The notes below the pieces were generated by a model. The model made no database searches and was not told the origin of the DNA. It was given only the letters and a program-made list of their open reading frames with translations. A DNA stretch of 64,000 nt from Thermosediminibacterales bacterium (GTDB lineage: Bacteria > Bacillota > Thermosediminibacteria > Koleobacterales > JARRCM01). Positions 51,253 through 61,309 of this stretch are shown in pieces. A program made the translations under genes and the position numbers. Where the stretch lies: the NCBI GenBank assembly GCA_029982205.1, contig JARRCM010000007.1, forward strand, positions 1 through 64,000. The letters run 5' to 3'. Each line of letters begins with the position of its first letter. Positions within the stretch are counted from its first letter, which is position 1.

Positions 51253-52476
51253 CTAAAATATTAAATAAAATACTAAAGCAAGGCTAACAAGCAGAGCTTC
51301 AGGTATTGCTACTCTAATTAAAACCTTTGTTAAATCAGCCTTAAAATAGTCAGCGCTTAACAAAAGACATAAATGCATAGGTGAAAGCATAACACCTGCA
51401 AAACCGCTCACGAATGCAAAACTTACTGCTGAAAGGTTTATGCTTTCCTGAAATGCTGCAAGTATTGGAAAAGTTATTGCAACATATGCTGACGACATCC
51501 CAGTTAAAAACCCTATGAAAAAAGGAAGAATAAAAAATACCGCAACAACAGGAATTCCCATCTGAGAAAACAACCCGGGCAGTATATCTAACGCTTCTGT
51601 CAAAGCCAACATGTTTTTAAATGCCATTATTCCAAATATCAAAAACACTATCTTAAAGGGAAAAGATTCCTTTATTACCCTTTTATAATCTTCTAATTTA
51701 TACCTGTTCAATAATGTCAATAACAAAAATATCAAACCAACATCAATCAAAAGATCGATCTTAAATAACAGATACAGCACTATTATTAAAACTACAGGAT
51801 ATATTCCGTTTACTAGCTCCTTAAAATATGGCCATCTATTGATATCTTCTTGCATTCTTTTATTATTATGTAAATTAGTAAAACCAAAGGGAATTCCTAA
51901 AAGCACAACTGCTAAAGAAAAAACAATCATGCTTTTTATTAAAATGATAAGTTCAATATCCAGAATTTCTGAAGTAAACAATATGGCAGGGTAAAGCGGA
52001 AAACTATATTCCCACATGTGCCGGTACCAGTAATTTATAAACGCTTTCCTTTCAGGAGAAACATCATTTTCTCTGCTTGCTTCCTGTACCATTGGAGCAG
52101 AGAATAAAGCACCCCCGGCCGATGGAAGCAGACCTATAAATGCCGGAAGTATAGCCATCACCACACGGTAATCACCCACCAGTTTTTCCAGGGAATTTAA
52201 TATCTTTTCAACGTGGCCTTCTTTTCTCATTGTGTTTTCCAGAAACATTATAAATATCAAAACACCAATCAAATGTAAACTTTCATAAGAAAACATACCC
52301 TGCAAAATTCCTTGCGAAATTTTAAATATATCCATTTTAAAGAGCAGGCCCAGAACCACTGAATCTATCAACATTACAATCCCCAGGTTGACCTTTTTTC
52401 TCAACAAAACAATCATTATTGTAAAAACTATCAAAAATTTAACCAGCACCGGCATATTAATCTCCCCCAATTTCAA
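51253..52476 (-). CDS. DUF401 family integral membrane protein
   Basis: GLLPSAGGALFSAPMVQEASRENDVSPERKAFINYWYRHMWEYSFPLYPAIL. Confidence 0.88.
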   Translation of the reverse strand: MKLGEINMPVLVKFLIVFTIMIVLLRKKVNLGIVMLIDSVVLGLLFKMDIFKISQGILQGMFSYESLHLIGVLIFIMFLENTMRKEGHVEKILNSLEKLVGDYRVVMAILPAFIGLLPSAGGALFSAPMVQEASRENDVSPERKAFINYWYRHMWEYSFPLYPAILFTSEILDIELIILIKSMIVFSLAVVLLGIPFGFTNLHNNKRMQEDINRWPYFKELVNGIYPVVLIIVLYLLFKIDLLIDVGLIFLLLTLLNRYKLEDYKRVIKESFPFKIVFLIFGIMAFKNMLALTEALDILPGLFSQMGIPVVAVFFILPFFIGFLTGMSSAYVAITFPILAAFQESINLSAVSFAFVSGFAGVMLSPMHLCLLLSADYFKADLTKVLIRVAIPEALLVSLALVFYLIF

Positions 52477-52552
52477 CTTAATATTTCAACTTAATTAAAA
52501 TAACGTAATAATTATACCTTAATCATTATATTAAATAAACCCCTTAAAATCA

Positions 52553-52580
52553 AAAAACCCGCAAACTATTGCGAGTTTTG
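52553..52580 (-). terminator. Terminator downstream of tRNA-Gln
   Basis: Minus strand AACTCGCAA-tag-TTTGCGGGTTTTTT. Confidence 0.75.
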
Positions 52581-52591
52581 ATTTTCAATAT

Positions 52592-52665
52592 TGGCTGCGG
52601 GACTAGGATTCGAACCTAGGCGACATGATCCAGAGTCATGCGTGCTACCACTACACCATCCCGCA
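52592..52665 (-). tRNA. tRNA-Gln(CTG)
   Basis: TGCGGGATGGTGTAGTGGTAGCACGCATGACTCTGGATCATGTCGCCTAGGTTCGAATCCTAGTCCCGCAGCCA; anticodon loop CTCTGGA, encoded CCA. Confidence 0.95.
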
Positions 52666-52716
52666 GCATTAATTATGTTTTTGACATCTAATATTATAGC
52701 ATAATATATTTAAAAA

Positions 52717-54204
52717 TCAAGATTTTGACTTAAAAAAATAATGGTAATCCACAGCCCTTTTCAATCTTTTTATACACTCTTCCCGGCCCAGCAGCACTAT
52801 AATGTCAAACAATCCCGGGCCCACAGTCCTTCCGGTTAAAGCAAGCCTTGTGGGATGAATCAATGCTGCAGCTTTAACTTTTAGCTCATCAGCAAGCCGC
52901 CGGTAGGCGGATTCAGTGGTTTCCAGGCTAAAAACTTCCACATCTTTTAATACTTTTATACACTCTTCTAAAAGAAATGCTGTATTATCCTTTTTAAAGT
53001 GTTTTCTTACACCCTTTTCCTCATAGTCAAAATCATTAATATAGAAATAGCTTATCCCGTCAGCCAGTTCTTCTAGAGTTTTTACCCGATCTCTTACTGC
53101 GTCAACAACTTTTTTTAGATAGTCGTATTCTTCCGGCTTAAGATCCGAAATATTACGGTTAATTATTCCCTTCTTTTTCAAAAAAGGCATAAGCTGTTGA
53201 GTTATAGTATCTATATCCTCTTCCCTTAAATAATGGCCGTTTATCCATGTGAGTTTTTTCACATCATATATTGCCGGGTTTTTTGATACTTTTTCTAAAG
53301 AAAACTGTTTCACCATTTTCTCCAAAGTTACAACCTCTTCATCGTTTTCAGGCGACCAGCCCAAAAGCGCTAAATAGTTGATTATCGCTTTTGAAAGATA
53401 ACCTTTATCTCTGAATTCTTCTACAGATGTTGCGCCATGCCTCTTGCTGAGTTTGCTTCTATCGGGAGCCAGAATCATTGGAACATGAGCAAATTCGGGT
53501 AAGTCATACCCAAGTGCTTTATATATCAAAATCTGTTTAGGGGTGTTTGAAAGGTGTTCCTCGGCTCTGATTACATGGGAAATCTTCATGCTGTAGTCAT
53601 CAATAACACATGCAAAGTTGTATGTTGGAAAACCGTTGGATTTCATAATAATAAAATCATCAATATTGGAATTGTCAAAAGACACGTTTCCCCTGATTAT
53701 ATCTTTTACTACAGTTTGCCCATATTCAGTCACCCTAAATCGGATAGCAGGTTTTCTGCCTTCACTTTCGAGCTTTTTTTTATCTTTTTCAGTCAAGTTC
53801 CGGCAGCGGCCGTCATACCGGGGCGGTCGGCCTTCTTTTCTGGCCTGCTTTCTCATGGCTTTTAGTTCTTCAGGAGTGCAGTAACAGTGATATGCAAGGC
53901 CTTTATCCAGCAGTTCTTCGGCGGCTTTTCGGTATAAATCTGTTCTCTGAGATTGATAATACGGCCCAAAAGGACCGCCTTTTTCAGGGCCTTCATCCCA
54001 ATCAATTCCCAGCCATTCCATAGTGTCTATTATGTTTTTAATAGATTCTTCAGTTGATCTTTCTATATCCGTATCTTCTATTCGCAACACAAACTTTCCA
54101 TTGTTATGTCTTGCAAAAAGCCAGTTAAAAAGCGCAGTCCTTGCTCCGCCAATATGAAGTTCCCCTGTGGGACTGGGTGCAAATCTAACACGTATTTCAG
54201 ACAT
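52717..54204 (-). CDS. gltX: Glutamyl-tRNA synthetase
   Basis: [51 protein letters not shown]. Confidence 0.97.
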   Translation of the reverse strand: MSEIRVRFAPSPTGELHIGGARTALFNWLFARHNNGKFVLRIEDTDIERSTEESIKNIIDTMEWLGIDWDEGPEKGGPFGPYYQSQRTDLYRKAAEELLDKGLAYHCYCTPEELKAMRKQARKEGRPPRYDGRCRNLTEKDKKKLESEGRKPAIRFRVTEYGQTVVKDIIRGNVSFDNSNIDDFIIMKSNGFPTYNFACVIDDYSMKISHVIRAEEHLSNTPKQILIYKALGYDLPEFAHVPMILAPDRSKLSKRHGATSVEEFRDKGYLSKAIINYLALLGWSPENDEEVVTLEKMVKQFSLEKVSKNPAIYDVKKLTWINGHYLREEDIDTITQQLMPFLKKKGIINRNISDLKPEEYDYLKKVVDAVRDRVKTLEELADGISYFYINDFDYEEKGVRKHFKKDNTAFLLEECIKVLKDVEVFSLETTESAYRRLADELKVKAAALIHPTRLALTGRTVGPGLFDIIVLLGREECIKRLKRAVDYHYFFKSKS

Positions 54205-54293
54205 CAACATCATCTCCACACATTAATTTTATCTCCATATATATGTATAGTTTCTAAAACAACAGTATATCATAAATCAGCAAAACTTAAAAA

Positions 54294-54318
54294 CTCCCGG
54301 AAAATTTAATTCCCGGGA
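54294..54318 (-). terminator. Terminator of the rnf operon
   Basis: ctcccgg-aaaatttaatt-ccgggag, T-rich 3' side on minus strand. Confidence 0.7.
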
Positions 54319-54325
54319 GGCTTAA

Positions 54326-55339
54326 TCAACAACAAGCTGCCTTTTCTGCTTCTGTTTCACGAATCATCTCAATTGCATCTTTCGGGCATCGCTCAGCACA
54401 TTTACTGCATCCGATACATTTTTCAACATTCACTACATGAAGTTTCTTAATCTCTCCCTCAATCGCATCTACAGGACAGACCTTTTTACATGCACCGCAA
54501 CCTACACAGTCTTCCGTAATGTGTGCTTTCTTACGGTTGGGAAATGCTGAATATATGGCTCCGGTAGGACATTTTTCCACACATACCATGCAGTTTGTGC
54601 ACTTTTCATAATTGACCTTTGCCAAGTTGTTTTCAAACTCCATTGCTCCGAAAGGACATGCTTTAACACATATCTTGCAGCCTATACATCCTACACTACA
54701 TACCTTTTTTACATCCTTGCCCTTTTCCTGAGACTTGCATCCCACATGCACTTCACGGGAAACACCTGTAAGAATAAACAGGCCTCTCGGGCAGACCTCA
54801 ACACATTTACCGCATCCTGTACATTTGTCTATATCTACAACCGGAAGGTTGTTTTCATTCATGGTAATAGCTCCAAAAGGACACACCTCAGCACACGTAC
54901 CGAAACCGAGACATCCGTATTTGCATCCTTTAGGGCCGCCGTTAACCGCCTGGGCCGCACGGCAGTCCATAACTCCTTTGTATTCGGCGCGATTGACAGC
55001 TTCGGCTTTACCTCCACGGCAGAGGAGTCTGGCCACCTTCCGTTCCCCGGCTTCACCTGCTTCTACTCCCATAATTTTAGCGATTTTTTTGGCAACTTCT
55101 TCTCCGCCTACAGGACAACCGTCAACAGGTGCGTTGCCTGATACTATTGCCTCTGCCAACCCGGAACATCCAGGGAAACCGCATGCCCCGCAATTAGCCC
55201 CCGGGAGTGCTTCATTAATCGCATCAAGCCTTGGGTCTGTTTCTATTGCAAACTTTTTTGAAGCATAGGCCAGGAACAATCCGAAAAACGCTCCCATTCC
55301 TCCCATGCTGAGCAGTGAAACTATCATAGTTTTATCCAT
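54326..55339 (-). CDS. rnfB: Electron transport complex subunit RnfB
   Basis: DEALPGANCGACGFPGCSGLAEAI plus multiple CxxCxxCxxxCP ferredoxin motifs. Confidence 0.97.
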   Translation of the reverse strand: MDKTMIVSLLSMGGMGAFFGLFLAYASKKFAIETDPRLDAINEALPGANCGACGFPGCSGLAEAIVSGNAPVDGCPVGGEEVAKKIAKIMGVEAGEAGERKVARLLCRGGKAEAVNRAEYKGVMDCRAAQAVNGGPKGCKYGCLGFGTCAEVCPFGAITMNENNLPVVDIDKCTGCGKCVEVCPRGLFILTGVSREVHVGCKSQEKGKDVKKVCSVGCIGCKICVKACPFGAMEFENNLAKVNYEKCTNCMVCVEKCPTGAIYSAFPNRKKAHITEDCVGCGACKKVCPVDAIEGEIKKLHVVNVEKCIGCSKCAERCPKDAIEMIRETEAEKAACC

Positions 55340-55358
55340 ACAGCGTCACCTCCTCATG

Positions 55359-55940
55359 TTACATTGGAATTAAACCTGAAAATCCCATAAAAGCCATCGA
55401 CATAAGACCAGCTATTATTAATGTTATTGCTGCACCCTGTAAGGGTTTGGGAACATCAGCAAACTGAAGCTCTTCCCTTATTCCGGCCATCATGGTAATA
55501 GCCAGAGTAAAGCCAGCTCCTGCTCCAAAGCTGAATGCAATACTTTCAATAAACGAATACTGTTTAATAGCTATTAAAAGTGCCAAACCCAGAATAGCAC
55601 AGTTGGTGGTTATAAGCGGCAAAAATATCCCCAGGGCCTGATAAAGGGCCGGGCTTGTTTTTTGTATTACCATCTCAACAAGCTGAACCAGAGAAGCTAT
55701 AACAAGAATAAACGCAACATACTGCAGAAATCTTTCAGCACCAAAGGGCACCAAGATATAATTCTGTATCAACCATGAAGCAACCCCTGAAAGGGTCATT
55801 ACAAATGTCGTGGCAATACCCATGCTGAAAGCAGTTTCAACCTTTTTAGAAACACCCAAAAACGGACATATACCCAAGAATCTAGCTAAAACAAAGTTGT
55901 TTACGAGAACAGAACCTATAAAAAGCAGTAGAGCTTCCAT
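55359..55940 (-). CDS. rnfA: Electron transport complex subunit RnfA
   Basis: [37 protein letters not shown]. Confidence 0.97.
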   Translation of the reverse strand: MEALLLFIGSVLVNNFVLARFLGICPFLGVSKKVETAFSMGIATTFVMTLSGVASWLIQNYILVPFGAERFLQYVAFILVIASLVQLVEMVIQKTSPALYQALGIFLPLITTNCAILGLALLIAIKQYSFIESIAFSFGAGAGFTLAITMMAGIREELQFADVPKPLQGAAITLIIAGLMSMAFMGFSGLIPM

Positions 55941-55970
55941 CTAATCATCAACCCTCCTCATTATTGGGCA

Positions 55971-56564
55971 TCAAGCAGTTTTTCTTGTGAATGTATTCAT
56001 CAAACCTACTATTATCCCGAGTGTTATGAACGCCCCGGGAGGCAGAACAAATATCAGAAACGGCGTAAACCACTCACCTAATACTCTGAAACCGAATATG
56101 CTCCCCATACCCAGAACTTCCCTTATAATGCTCAGGAATGTTAATGCCCAGGTGAACCCAAGCCCCATACCCAGAGCATCAAAGAAAGAACGGGTTACGG
56201 TGTTTTTAGATGCAAACGCTTCAGCCCTTCCTAAAATCAAACAGTTAACCACGATAAGGGGAACGAAAAGCCCCAAAACCGCATGAATATCTGGAAAATA
56301 GGCTGCAAGAACTAAATCTGCTATAGTAACAAAAGTGGCTATGACAACAATATAGCACGGTATTCTAACTTTAGATGGTATCAAGTTCTTTATCAATGAA
56401 ATTATTGTACTTGAACAAACCAAAACAAAAAGCGTAGCAAGTCCCATGGCAACCCCGTTAATGGCTGCATTAGTTACAGCTAAAACAGGGCACATTCCTA
56501 TAAGTAATCTAAAAGTAGGGTTCTCTTCCCAGAGGCCTTTAATAAAGTCCTTCCAGATTTTCAT
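55971..56564 (-). CDS. rnfE: Electron transport complex subunit RnfE
   Basis: LWEENPTFRLLIGMCPVLAVTNAAINGVAMGLATLFVL. Confidence 0.97.
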   Translation of the reverse strand: MKIWKDFIKGLWEENPTFRLLIGMCPVLAVTNAAINGVAMGLATLFVLVCSSTIISLIKNLIPSKVRIPCYIVVIATFVTIADLVLAAYFPDIHAVLGLFVPLIVVNCLILGRAEAFASKNTVTRSFFDALGMGLGFTWALTFLSIIREVLGMGSIFGFRVLGEWFTPFLIFVLPPGAFITLGIIVGLMNTFTRKTA

Positions 56565-57103
56565 TAATACTCACCCCCAAACACCTGCAAGAATTTTTCC
56601 AGGCTGTCTTTAACACCTTTTGCTACTGCAGTAGAAGAAATTGTTGCACCTGTTATTGCATCTACATCTTCTTTTACTACAAAACCGTCATCAAAGGATT
56701 TTCCCTTAAACTGTTCCTGGAACCAATCTTCCTGAATCCTTGCACCGAGGCCCGGGGTCTCAAGATGGGATAACACAGTCATTCCGGCAAGTTTCTTCTC
56801 TTCCATATCAACTCCTACCATCATAGTGATGATTCCCCCAAATCCACCACTTTTGGCAATAAATGCCATGCCTACTTTATTCCCGTTTTCATCTAAACCC
56901 TCAAATGCGGTAACTCCATCTTTAGAAACTTCTTTAAAGCTTTTTGCCCCAGGAATTACTTTTATAATAGCAGCTTCTTGTTTCCTTAAAGCGTTTTCAT
57001 TTATTTTTGGTATTGTAACTTTGTAAGTTTGAGCCAACACTGCACCTGAAAACAGTGAAATAATCATTAAAACAACAACCATACGTATATATTCTCTACG
57101 CAT
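56564..57103 (-). CDS. rnfG: Electron transport complex subunit RnfG (FMN-binding)
   Basis: GKSFDDGFVVKEDVDAITGATISSTAVAKGV: covalent FMN motif (D)AITGATISS. Confidence 0.95.
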   Translation of the reverse strand: MRREYIRMVVVLMIISLFSGAVLAQTYKVTIPKINENALRKQEAAIIKVIPGAKSFKEVSKDGVTAFEGLDENGNKVGMAFIAKSGGFGGIITMMVGVDMEEKKLAGMTVLSHLETPGLGARIQEDWFQEQFKGKSFDDGFVVKEDVDAITGATISSTAVAKGVKDSLEKFLQVFGGEY

Positions 57104-58022
57104 TTTTCTTCACCTCCCCGAACACTCTCGGACGGGTGTACCTGTTTAAAAGCGGTGTTATACCATTCATAAGCAGAATCGAGTAAGAAGCTCCTTCGGG
57201 ATATCCGCCCCACAGTCTAATAACTACAACAAGGATTCCAGCTCCTATGCCGAATATCCATCTGCCCTTTTTGGTTATAGGTGTTGTTACCATATCAGTA
57301 GCCATAAAGAATGCACCAAGCATCAAACCTCCAGCAAATATGTGGAATATCGGATCTCGTCCAAAAACCGTGGTTAAAACAGCTACCGTGCCAATATAGC
57401 TTAAAGGTATCCTCCAGTCAATATATCCTTTATAAAGCAGGTAACCTGCTCCTATGAGTATAGCCAAAGCTGAAGTCTCTCCAATAGTCCCTCCGATTTT
57501 TCCAATAAATAGACTCCAGTAATCTGTGGGAATGCCTTCAAGTTTCATCAGTCCAAGTGGGGTAGCTGTAGTTGTAGCATCTACAGGGCTTAACCATGTA
57601 GTCATGGCAACCGGAAAAGATGCTACTAAAAACGCCCTTCCCACAAGTGCCGGGTTAAAAGGATTATGCCCTAATCCACCAAAAATCTGTTTGCCCAGAA
57701 TAATCGCTACAACTGTTCCCACTACAGCCATCCATGCAGGCAGCCCCGGCGGCAGGTTTAAAGCCAGAAGCAGCCCTGTAATCACGGCACTGCCATCTTT
57801 TATTGTAACAGGGTAATTTCGCGCTTTTTGAAACAAAGCTTCAGTTAAAACCGCAGTAATTACACATGTAACAATAAGTAAAAGTGCATGTAAGCCAAAA
57901 TAGTATACTCCCATTATTGAAGCTGGAAGCAGGGCTATTATCACCCCGTACATTATCTTTTCTACCGAATCATCATCAAAAATATGAGGTGATGATGTTA
58001 TGACAAGCTTGTCATTTTCCAT
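57096..58022 (-). CDS. rnfD: Electron transport complex subunit RnfD
   Basis: SPHIFDDDSVEKIMYGVIIALLPA; FNPALVGRAFLVASFPVAMTTWLSPVDATTTATPLG. Confidence 0.96.
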   Translation of the reverse strand: MENDKLVITSSPHIFDDDSVEKIMYGVIIALLPASIMGVYYFGLHALLLIVTCVITAVLTEALFQKARNYPVTIKDGSAVITGLLLALNLPPGLPAWMAVVGTVVAIILGKQIFGGLGHNPFNPALVGRAFLVASFPVAMTTWLSPVDATTTATPLGLMKLEGIPTDYWSLFIGKIGGTIGETSALAILIGAGYLLYKGYIDWRIPLSYIGTVAVLTTVFGRDPIFHIFAGGLMLGAFFMATDMVTTPITKKGRWIFGIGAGILVVVIRLWGGYPEGASYSILLMNGITPLLNRYTRPRVFGEVKKNA

Positions 58023-58042
58023 TAATCTCCCCTCCCTGCTGG

Positions 58043-59386
58043 TTATTTCTTCTTACGTTTAGCAATTATTTGAGATTTGGCAAGCCTTATTCTTTGAACC
58101 AATGGTATCTTTGCCGGGCAGACAAAGGAACATGATCCACATTCAATACAGTCTAAAGCATTATATTCTTCTGCTTCATCCCACATGGCCTTTTCAGAGA
58201 AATGTGCCAATCGAGTTGGAAGCAGATATGCAGGACATGCATCAACACATCGTGCACACTTTATACATGGTCTTGGTTCAAACATTTTTGCATCCTGTTT
58301 TGTCAGCACAAGTATTCCCGATGTCCCTTTAATCACAGGAACTTCAACAGAAGACTGAGCAAGTCCCATCATGGGACCTCCCATTATAACCTTACCGGGA
58401 GTTCCGTTAAAACCTCCGCATTGTTCTATTACCTCTTTAAAAGGTGTCCCGATTCTCACTAACATGTTTTTAGGTTGTTTTACTCCACTTCCTGTCACAG
58501 TTAAAACTCTTTCAATCAAGGGCATACCTGTCTTAATAGCTGTTGCAATAGCATTAGTTGTACCCACATTCTGTACTACCGCACCGACTTCCATGGGAAG
58601 GCCGCCTGAAGGAACCTCTCTTCCGGTTATAGCATAAATCAACTGTTTCTCTCCACCCTGTGGGTACTTTGTACGGAGAACCACAACTTTGATATTGTTC
58701 TCTTGTTCTGCTAATTTTGAAAGTTTTTCTATGGCATCAGGTTTATTATCCTCTATCCCGATGTAGCCATTTTCAACCCCAAGGGCCTTCATTATTGCTT
58801 TTAAGCCAAATATAATATTTTCTGGTTTTTCCAGCATCAAACGGTGGTCTGCCGTTAAATACGGCTCACATTCTGCTCCGTTGATAATTACAGTATCAAT
58901 TTTTTTATCAGGGGGTGGAGAAAGTTTAACCTGTGTAGGGAATGTAGCACCACCCATTCCAACTATACCCGATTCACGGATAAGGTTTTTAATATCATCA
59001 GCTGTAAGTGAATCAAGGTCCCCGTAAGGTTTTACACCTTCAAATACCTCATCCTTGCCATCTGATTCTATAACTACAGATAACACATCACTGCCAATGG
59101 GATGAGGATGAGTTTCAATTGCTACAACCTTACCTGAAACACTGGAGTGAACAGGGGCAGATACAAATCCTTTTGGTTCACCAATTTTTTGGCCAACCTT
59201 TATGTTATCCCCCACGCTGACCACTGGCTCACAGGGGGCTCCAATATGTTGCTGTAATGGAATAATTACTTTTTCTGGCAGCCTAGCCTTCTCTATAGGC
59301 TTATCTTTAGTAAACTTGGCATGAGGAGGGTGCACACCTCCCTTAAAGGTTTTAATGTTCATTTGGCTTGTTTCACTTCCTTTCAT
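58043..59386 (-). CDS. rnfC: Electron transport complex subunit RnfC
   Basis: FKGGVHPPHAKFTKDKPIE; SGIVGMGGATFPTQVKLSPP; CIKCARCVDACPAYLLP..CIECGSCSFVCPAKIPLVQ. Confidence 0.97.
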   Translation of the reverse strand: MKGSETSQMNIKTFKGGVHPPHAKFTKDKPIEKARLPEKVIIPLQQHIGAPCEPVVSVGDNIKVGQKIGEPKGFVSAPVHSSVSGKVVAIETHPHPIGSDVLSVVIESDGKDEVFEGVKPYGDLDSLTADDIKNLIRESGIVGMGGATFPTQVKLSPPPDKKIDTVIINGAECEPYLTADHRLMLEKPENIIFGLKAIMKALGVENGYIGIEDNKPDAIEKLSKLAEQENNIKVVVLRTKYPQGGEKQLIYAITGREVPSGGLPMEVGAVVQNVGTTNAIATAIKTGMPLIERVLTVTGSGVKQPKNMLVRIGTPFKEVIEQCGGFNGTPGKVIMGGPMMGLAQSSVEVPVIKGTSGILVLTKQDAKMFEPRPCIKCARCVDACPAYLLPTRLAHFSEKAMWDEAEEYNALDCIECGSCSFVCPAKIPLVQRIRLAKSQIIAKRKKK

Positions 59387-59564
59387 AAAAAAATAATCAA
59401 CTTATTGATTATTCGACATAAATTTATTGATTCCTCTATTAAAAAAATGGATTTGATGAGTAAAATCTTTTTAAAAATTTTCACTAAATTTAAATCCACA
59501 AGAACAGCACACACATAAAGCATGCTGCCCTTGTGGATAAATAAATGTTTCGATTGTTTTAAAT

Positions 59565-61292
59565 TTATGATTTTGTATATTTCCCCCTTGGGGCATAACA
59601 AGTATGAAGCAGGTGATGTGATTTTTCCTGCAGAGGTGCTCCTAAAAACTCCTGATATAAACGTTTTATCGCTGGATTCTCATGAGATTTTCTTAACTTC
59701 ATGCCCTTATCAACTTCGTATATGGCTTTTATTCGTCTTTCGCGGATTTCTGTGTTTGTAGGAATCGGCTGACCTCCTCCTCCAATACATCCGCCGGGAC
59801 AAGCCATTATTTCTATAAAGTGGTAATCCGCTTCCCCTCTTTTTACTGCCTCTAAGACTTCCCTTGCATTGCTCAAACCATGAGCCACAGCAACTTTTAC
59901 AGTGATACCAGGAAGTTCTACCTGAGCCTCCTTAACTCCTTTAAGACCCCTAACATCTATAAAATCAAGGCTTTTCAGTTCTTCACCTGTAACAACCTCA
60001 TAAACAGTCCTAAGAGCGGCCTCCATTACGCCTCCGGTAGCTCCAAATATGGCACCGGCCCCTGTGGAAATCCCCAATGGCGCATCATACTCTTCTGATT
60101 CAAGGGTATCAAAATTGATTCCTGCCTGTTTTATCATCTTGGCAAGTTCCCGGGTGGTTAATGATACATCTACATCCAAATATTCGCTGTCAACCATTTC
60201 CGGGCGCTGACATTCAAACTTTTTAGCTGTACACGGCATTATTGAAACAACAAACATGTTCTTAGGGTCTATTCGGTTTTTGTGAGCATAGTAAGTTTTG
60301 GCAAGGGCCCCGAACATCTGCTGTGGAGACTTACATGTGGAGAGGTTTTCTAAAAACTCGGGATAGTGGTGTTCACAGAACTTTATCCATCCCGGGCTGC
60401 ATGAAGTAATCAAAGGAAGTTTGCCTCCATTTTTCAGTCTGTCTAAAAACTCATGGCCTTCTTCCATAATCGTAAGGTCAGCCGCAAAGTCAGTGTCAAA
60501 CACCTTATCGAAACCCAGCCTGCGAAGGGCTGCTACCATCTGCCCCACAACAATGCTCCCGGGCGGAAGCCCCAATGCTTCTCCTAATGTCACCCTGATA
60601 GCAGGAGCTGTTTGAACAACCACATGCTTGTTTGGATCTTCAATAGCCTTCCATACCCTATCGATATCTTCATGTTCATGGAGTGCCCCTGTGGGGCATG
60701 CCAATACACATTGACCACACAGGCTGCAGGGTTCATCTGCCAGCAGTGCGCCGTAAGCAGGACCTATAAAGGTATTAAATCCCCTCTCATTGGGAAAGAG
60801 TATTCCCACATTCTGAATCTCATTACATACACTTACACATCTCCTACATAATATACATTTATTGGGGTCTCTTACTATTGAGGGTGTTGAAGTATCAATA
60901 TAACTTTCGGTTTTTTCTCCCTGGTAGCCCACTTCTCTAATACCCAGGTTTTCTGCTAATGTTTGGAGTTCACAATTTCCGTTTCTTACACATGTCAAAC
61001 ACTCAAAAGGATGGTCTGAGAGAATGAGTTCTAAAATCTTTTTTCGGGCTTTTCGAACAAAAGGTGTATTGGTTTTGACAACCATCCCTTCCGCTGCAGG
61101 TGTCACACAAGCCGCTTGTAAAGTTTTTGCTCCTTCTACTTCAACTACGCACATACGGCATGCCCCAACCTTGTTTATTTCCTTGAGGTAACAGAGTGTT
61201 GGAATTTTAATTCCGGCTTTTTCAGCGGCCTCTAGTATAGTAGCTCCTTCTTCTACTTTCACTTTCTGGTTATTTATATTAAGGCTTATCAT
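59565..61292 (-). CDS. hydA: [FeFe] hydrogenase catalytic subunit HydA (NADH-dependent/bifurcating type)
   Basis: 2Fe-2S and ferredoxin domains plus H-cluster motifs TSCSPGWIKFCE, MPCTAKKFE, EIMACPGGCIGGGGQP. Confidence 0.95.
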   Translation of the reverse strand: MISLNINNQKVKVEEGATILEAAEKAGIKIPTLCYLKEINKVGACRMCVVEVEGAKTLQAACVTPAAEGMVVKTNTPFVRKARKKILELILSDHPFECLTCVRNGNCELQTLAENLGIREVGYQGEKTESYIDTSTPSIVRDPNKCILCRRCVSVCNEIQNVGILFPNERGFNTFIGPAYGALLADEPCSLCGQCVLACPTGALHEHEDIDRVWKAIEDPNKHVVVQTAPAIRVTLGEALGLPPGSIVVGQMVAALRRLGFDKVFDTDFAADLTIMEEGHEFLDRLKNGGKLPLITSCSPGWIKFCEHHYPEFLENLSTCKSPQQMFGALAKTYYAHKNRIDPKNMFVVSIMPCTAKKFECQRPEMVDSEYLDVDVSLTTRELAKMIKQAGINFDTLESEEYDAPLGISTGAGAIFGATGGVMEAALRTVYEVVTGEELKSLDFIDVRGLKGVKEAQVELPGITVKVAVAHGLSNAREVLEAVKRGEADYHFIEIMACPGGCIGGGGQPIPTNTEIRERRIKAIYEVDKGMKLRKSHENPAIKRLYQEFLGAPLQEKSHHLLHTCYAPRGKYTKS

Positions 61293-61309
61293 ACCTAATT
61301 CACACTCCT

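Noticed and set aside
54735-55268. 177-aa plus-strand ORF and overlapping 131-aa ORF opposite rnfB
   Set aside because: Shadow ORFs from the Cys-rich rnfB coding sequence.
59565-61292. HydA-like protein being an H-cluster-less (Stn-type) subunit
   Set aside because: All three H-cluster motifs (TSCSPGW, MPCTAKKxE, MACPGGCIGGGG) are present, so a true [FeFe] hydrogenase is more likely.
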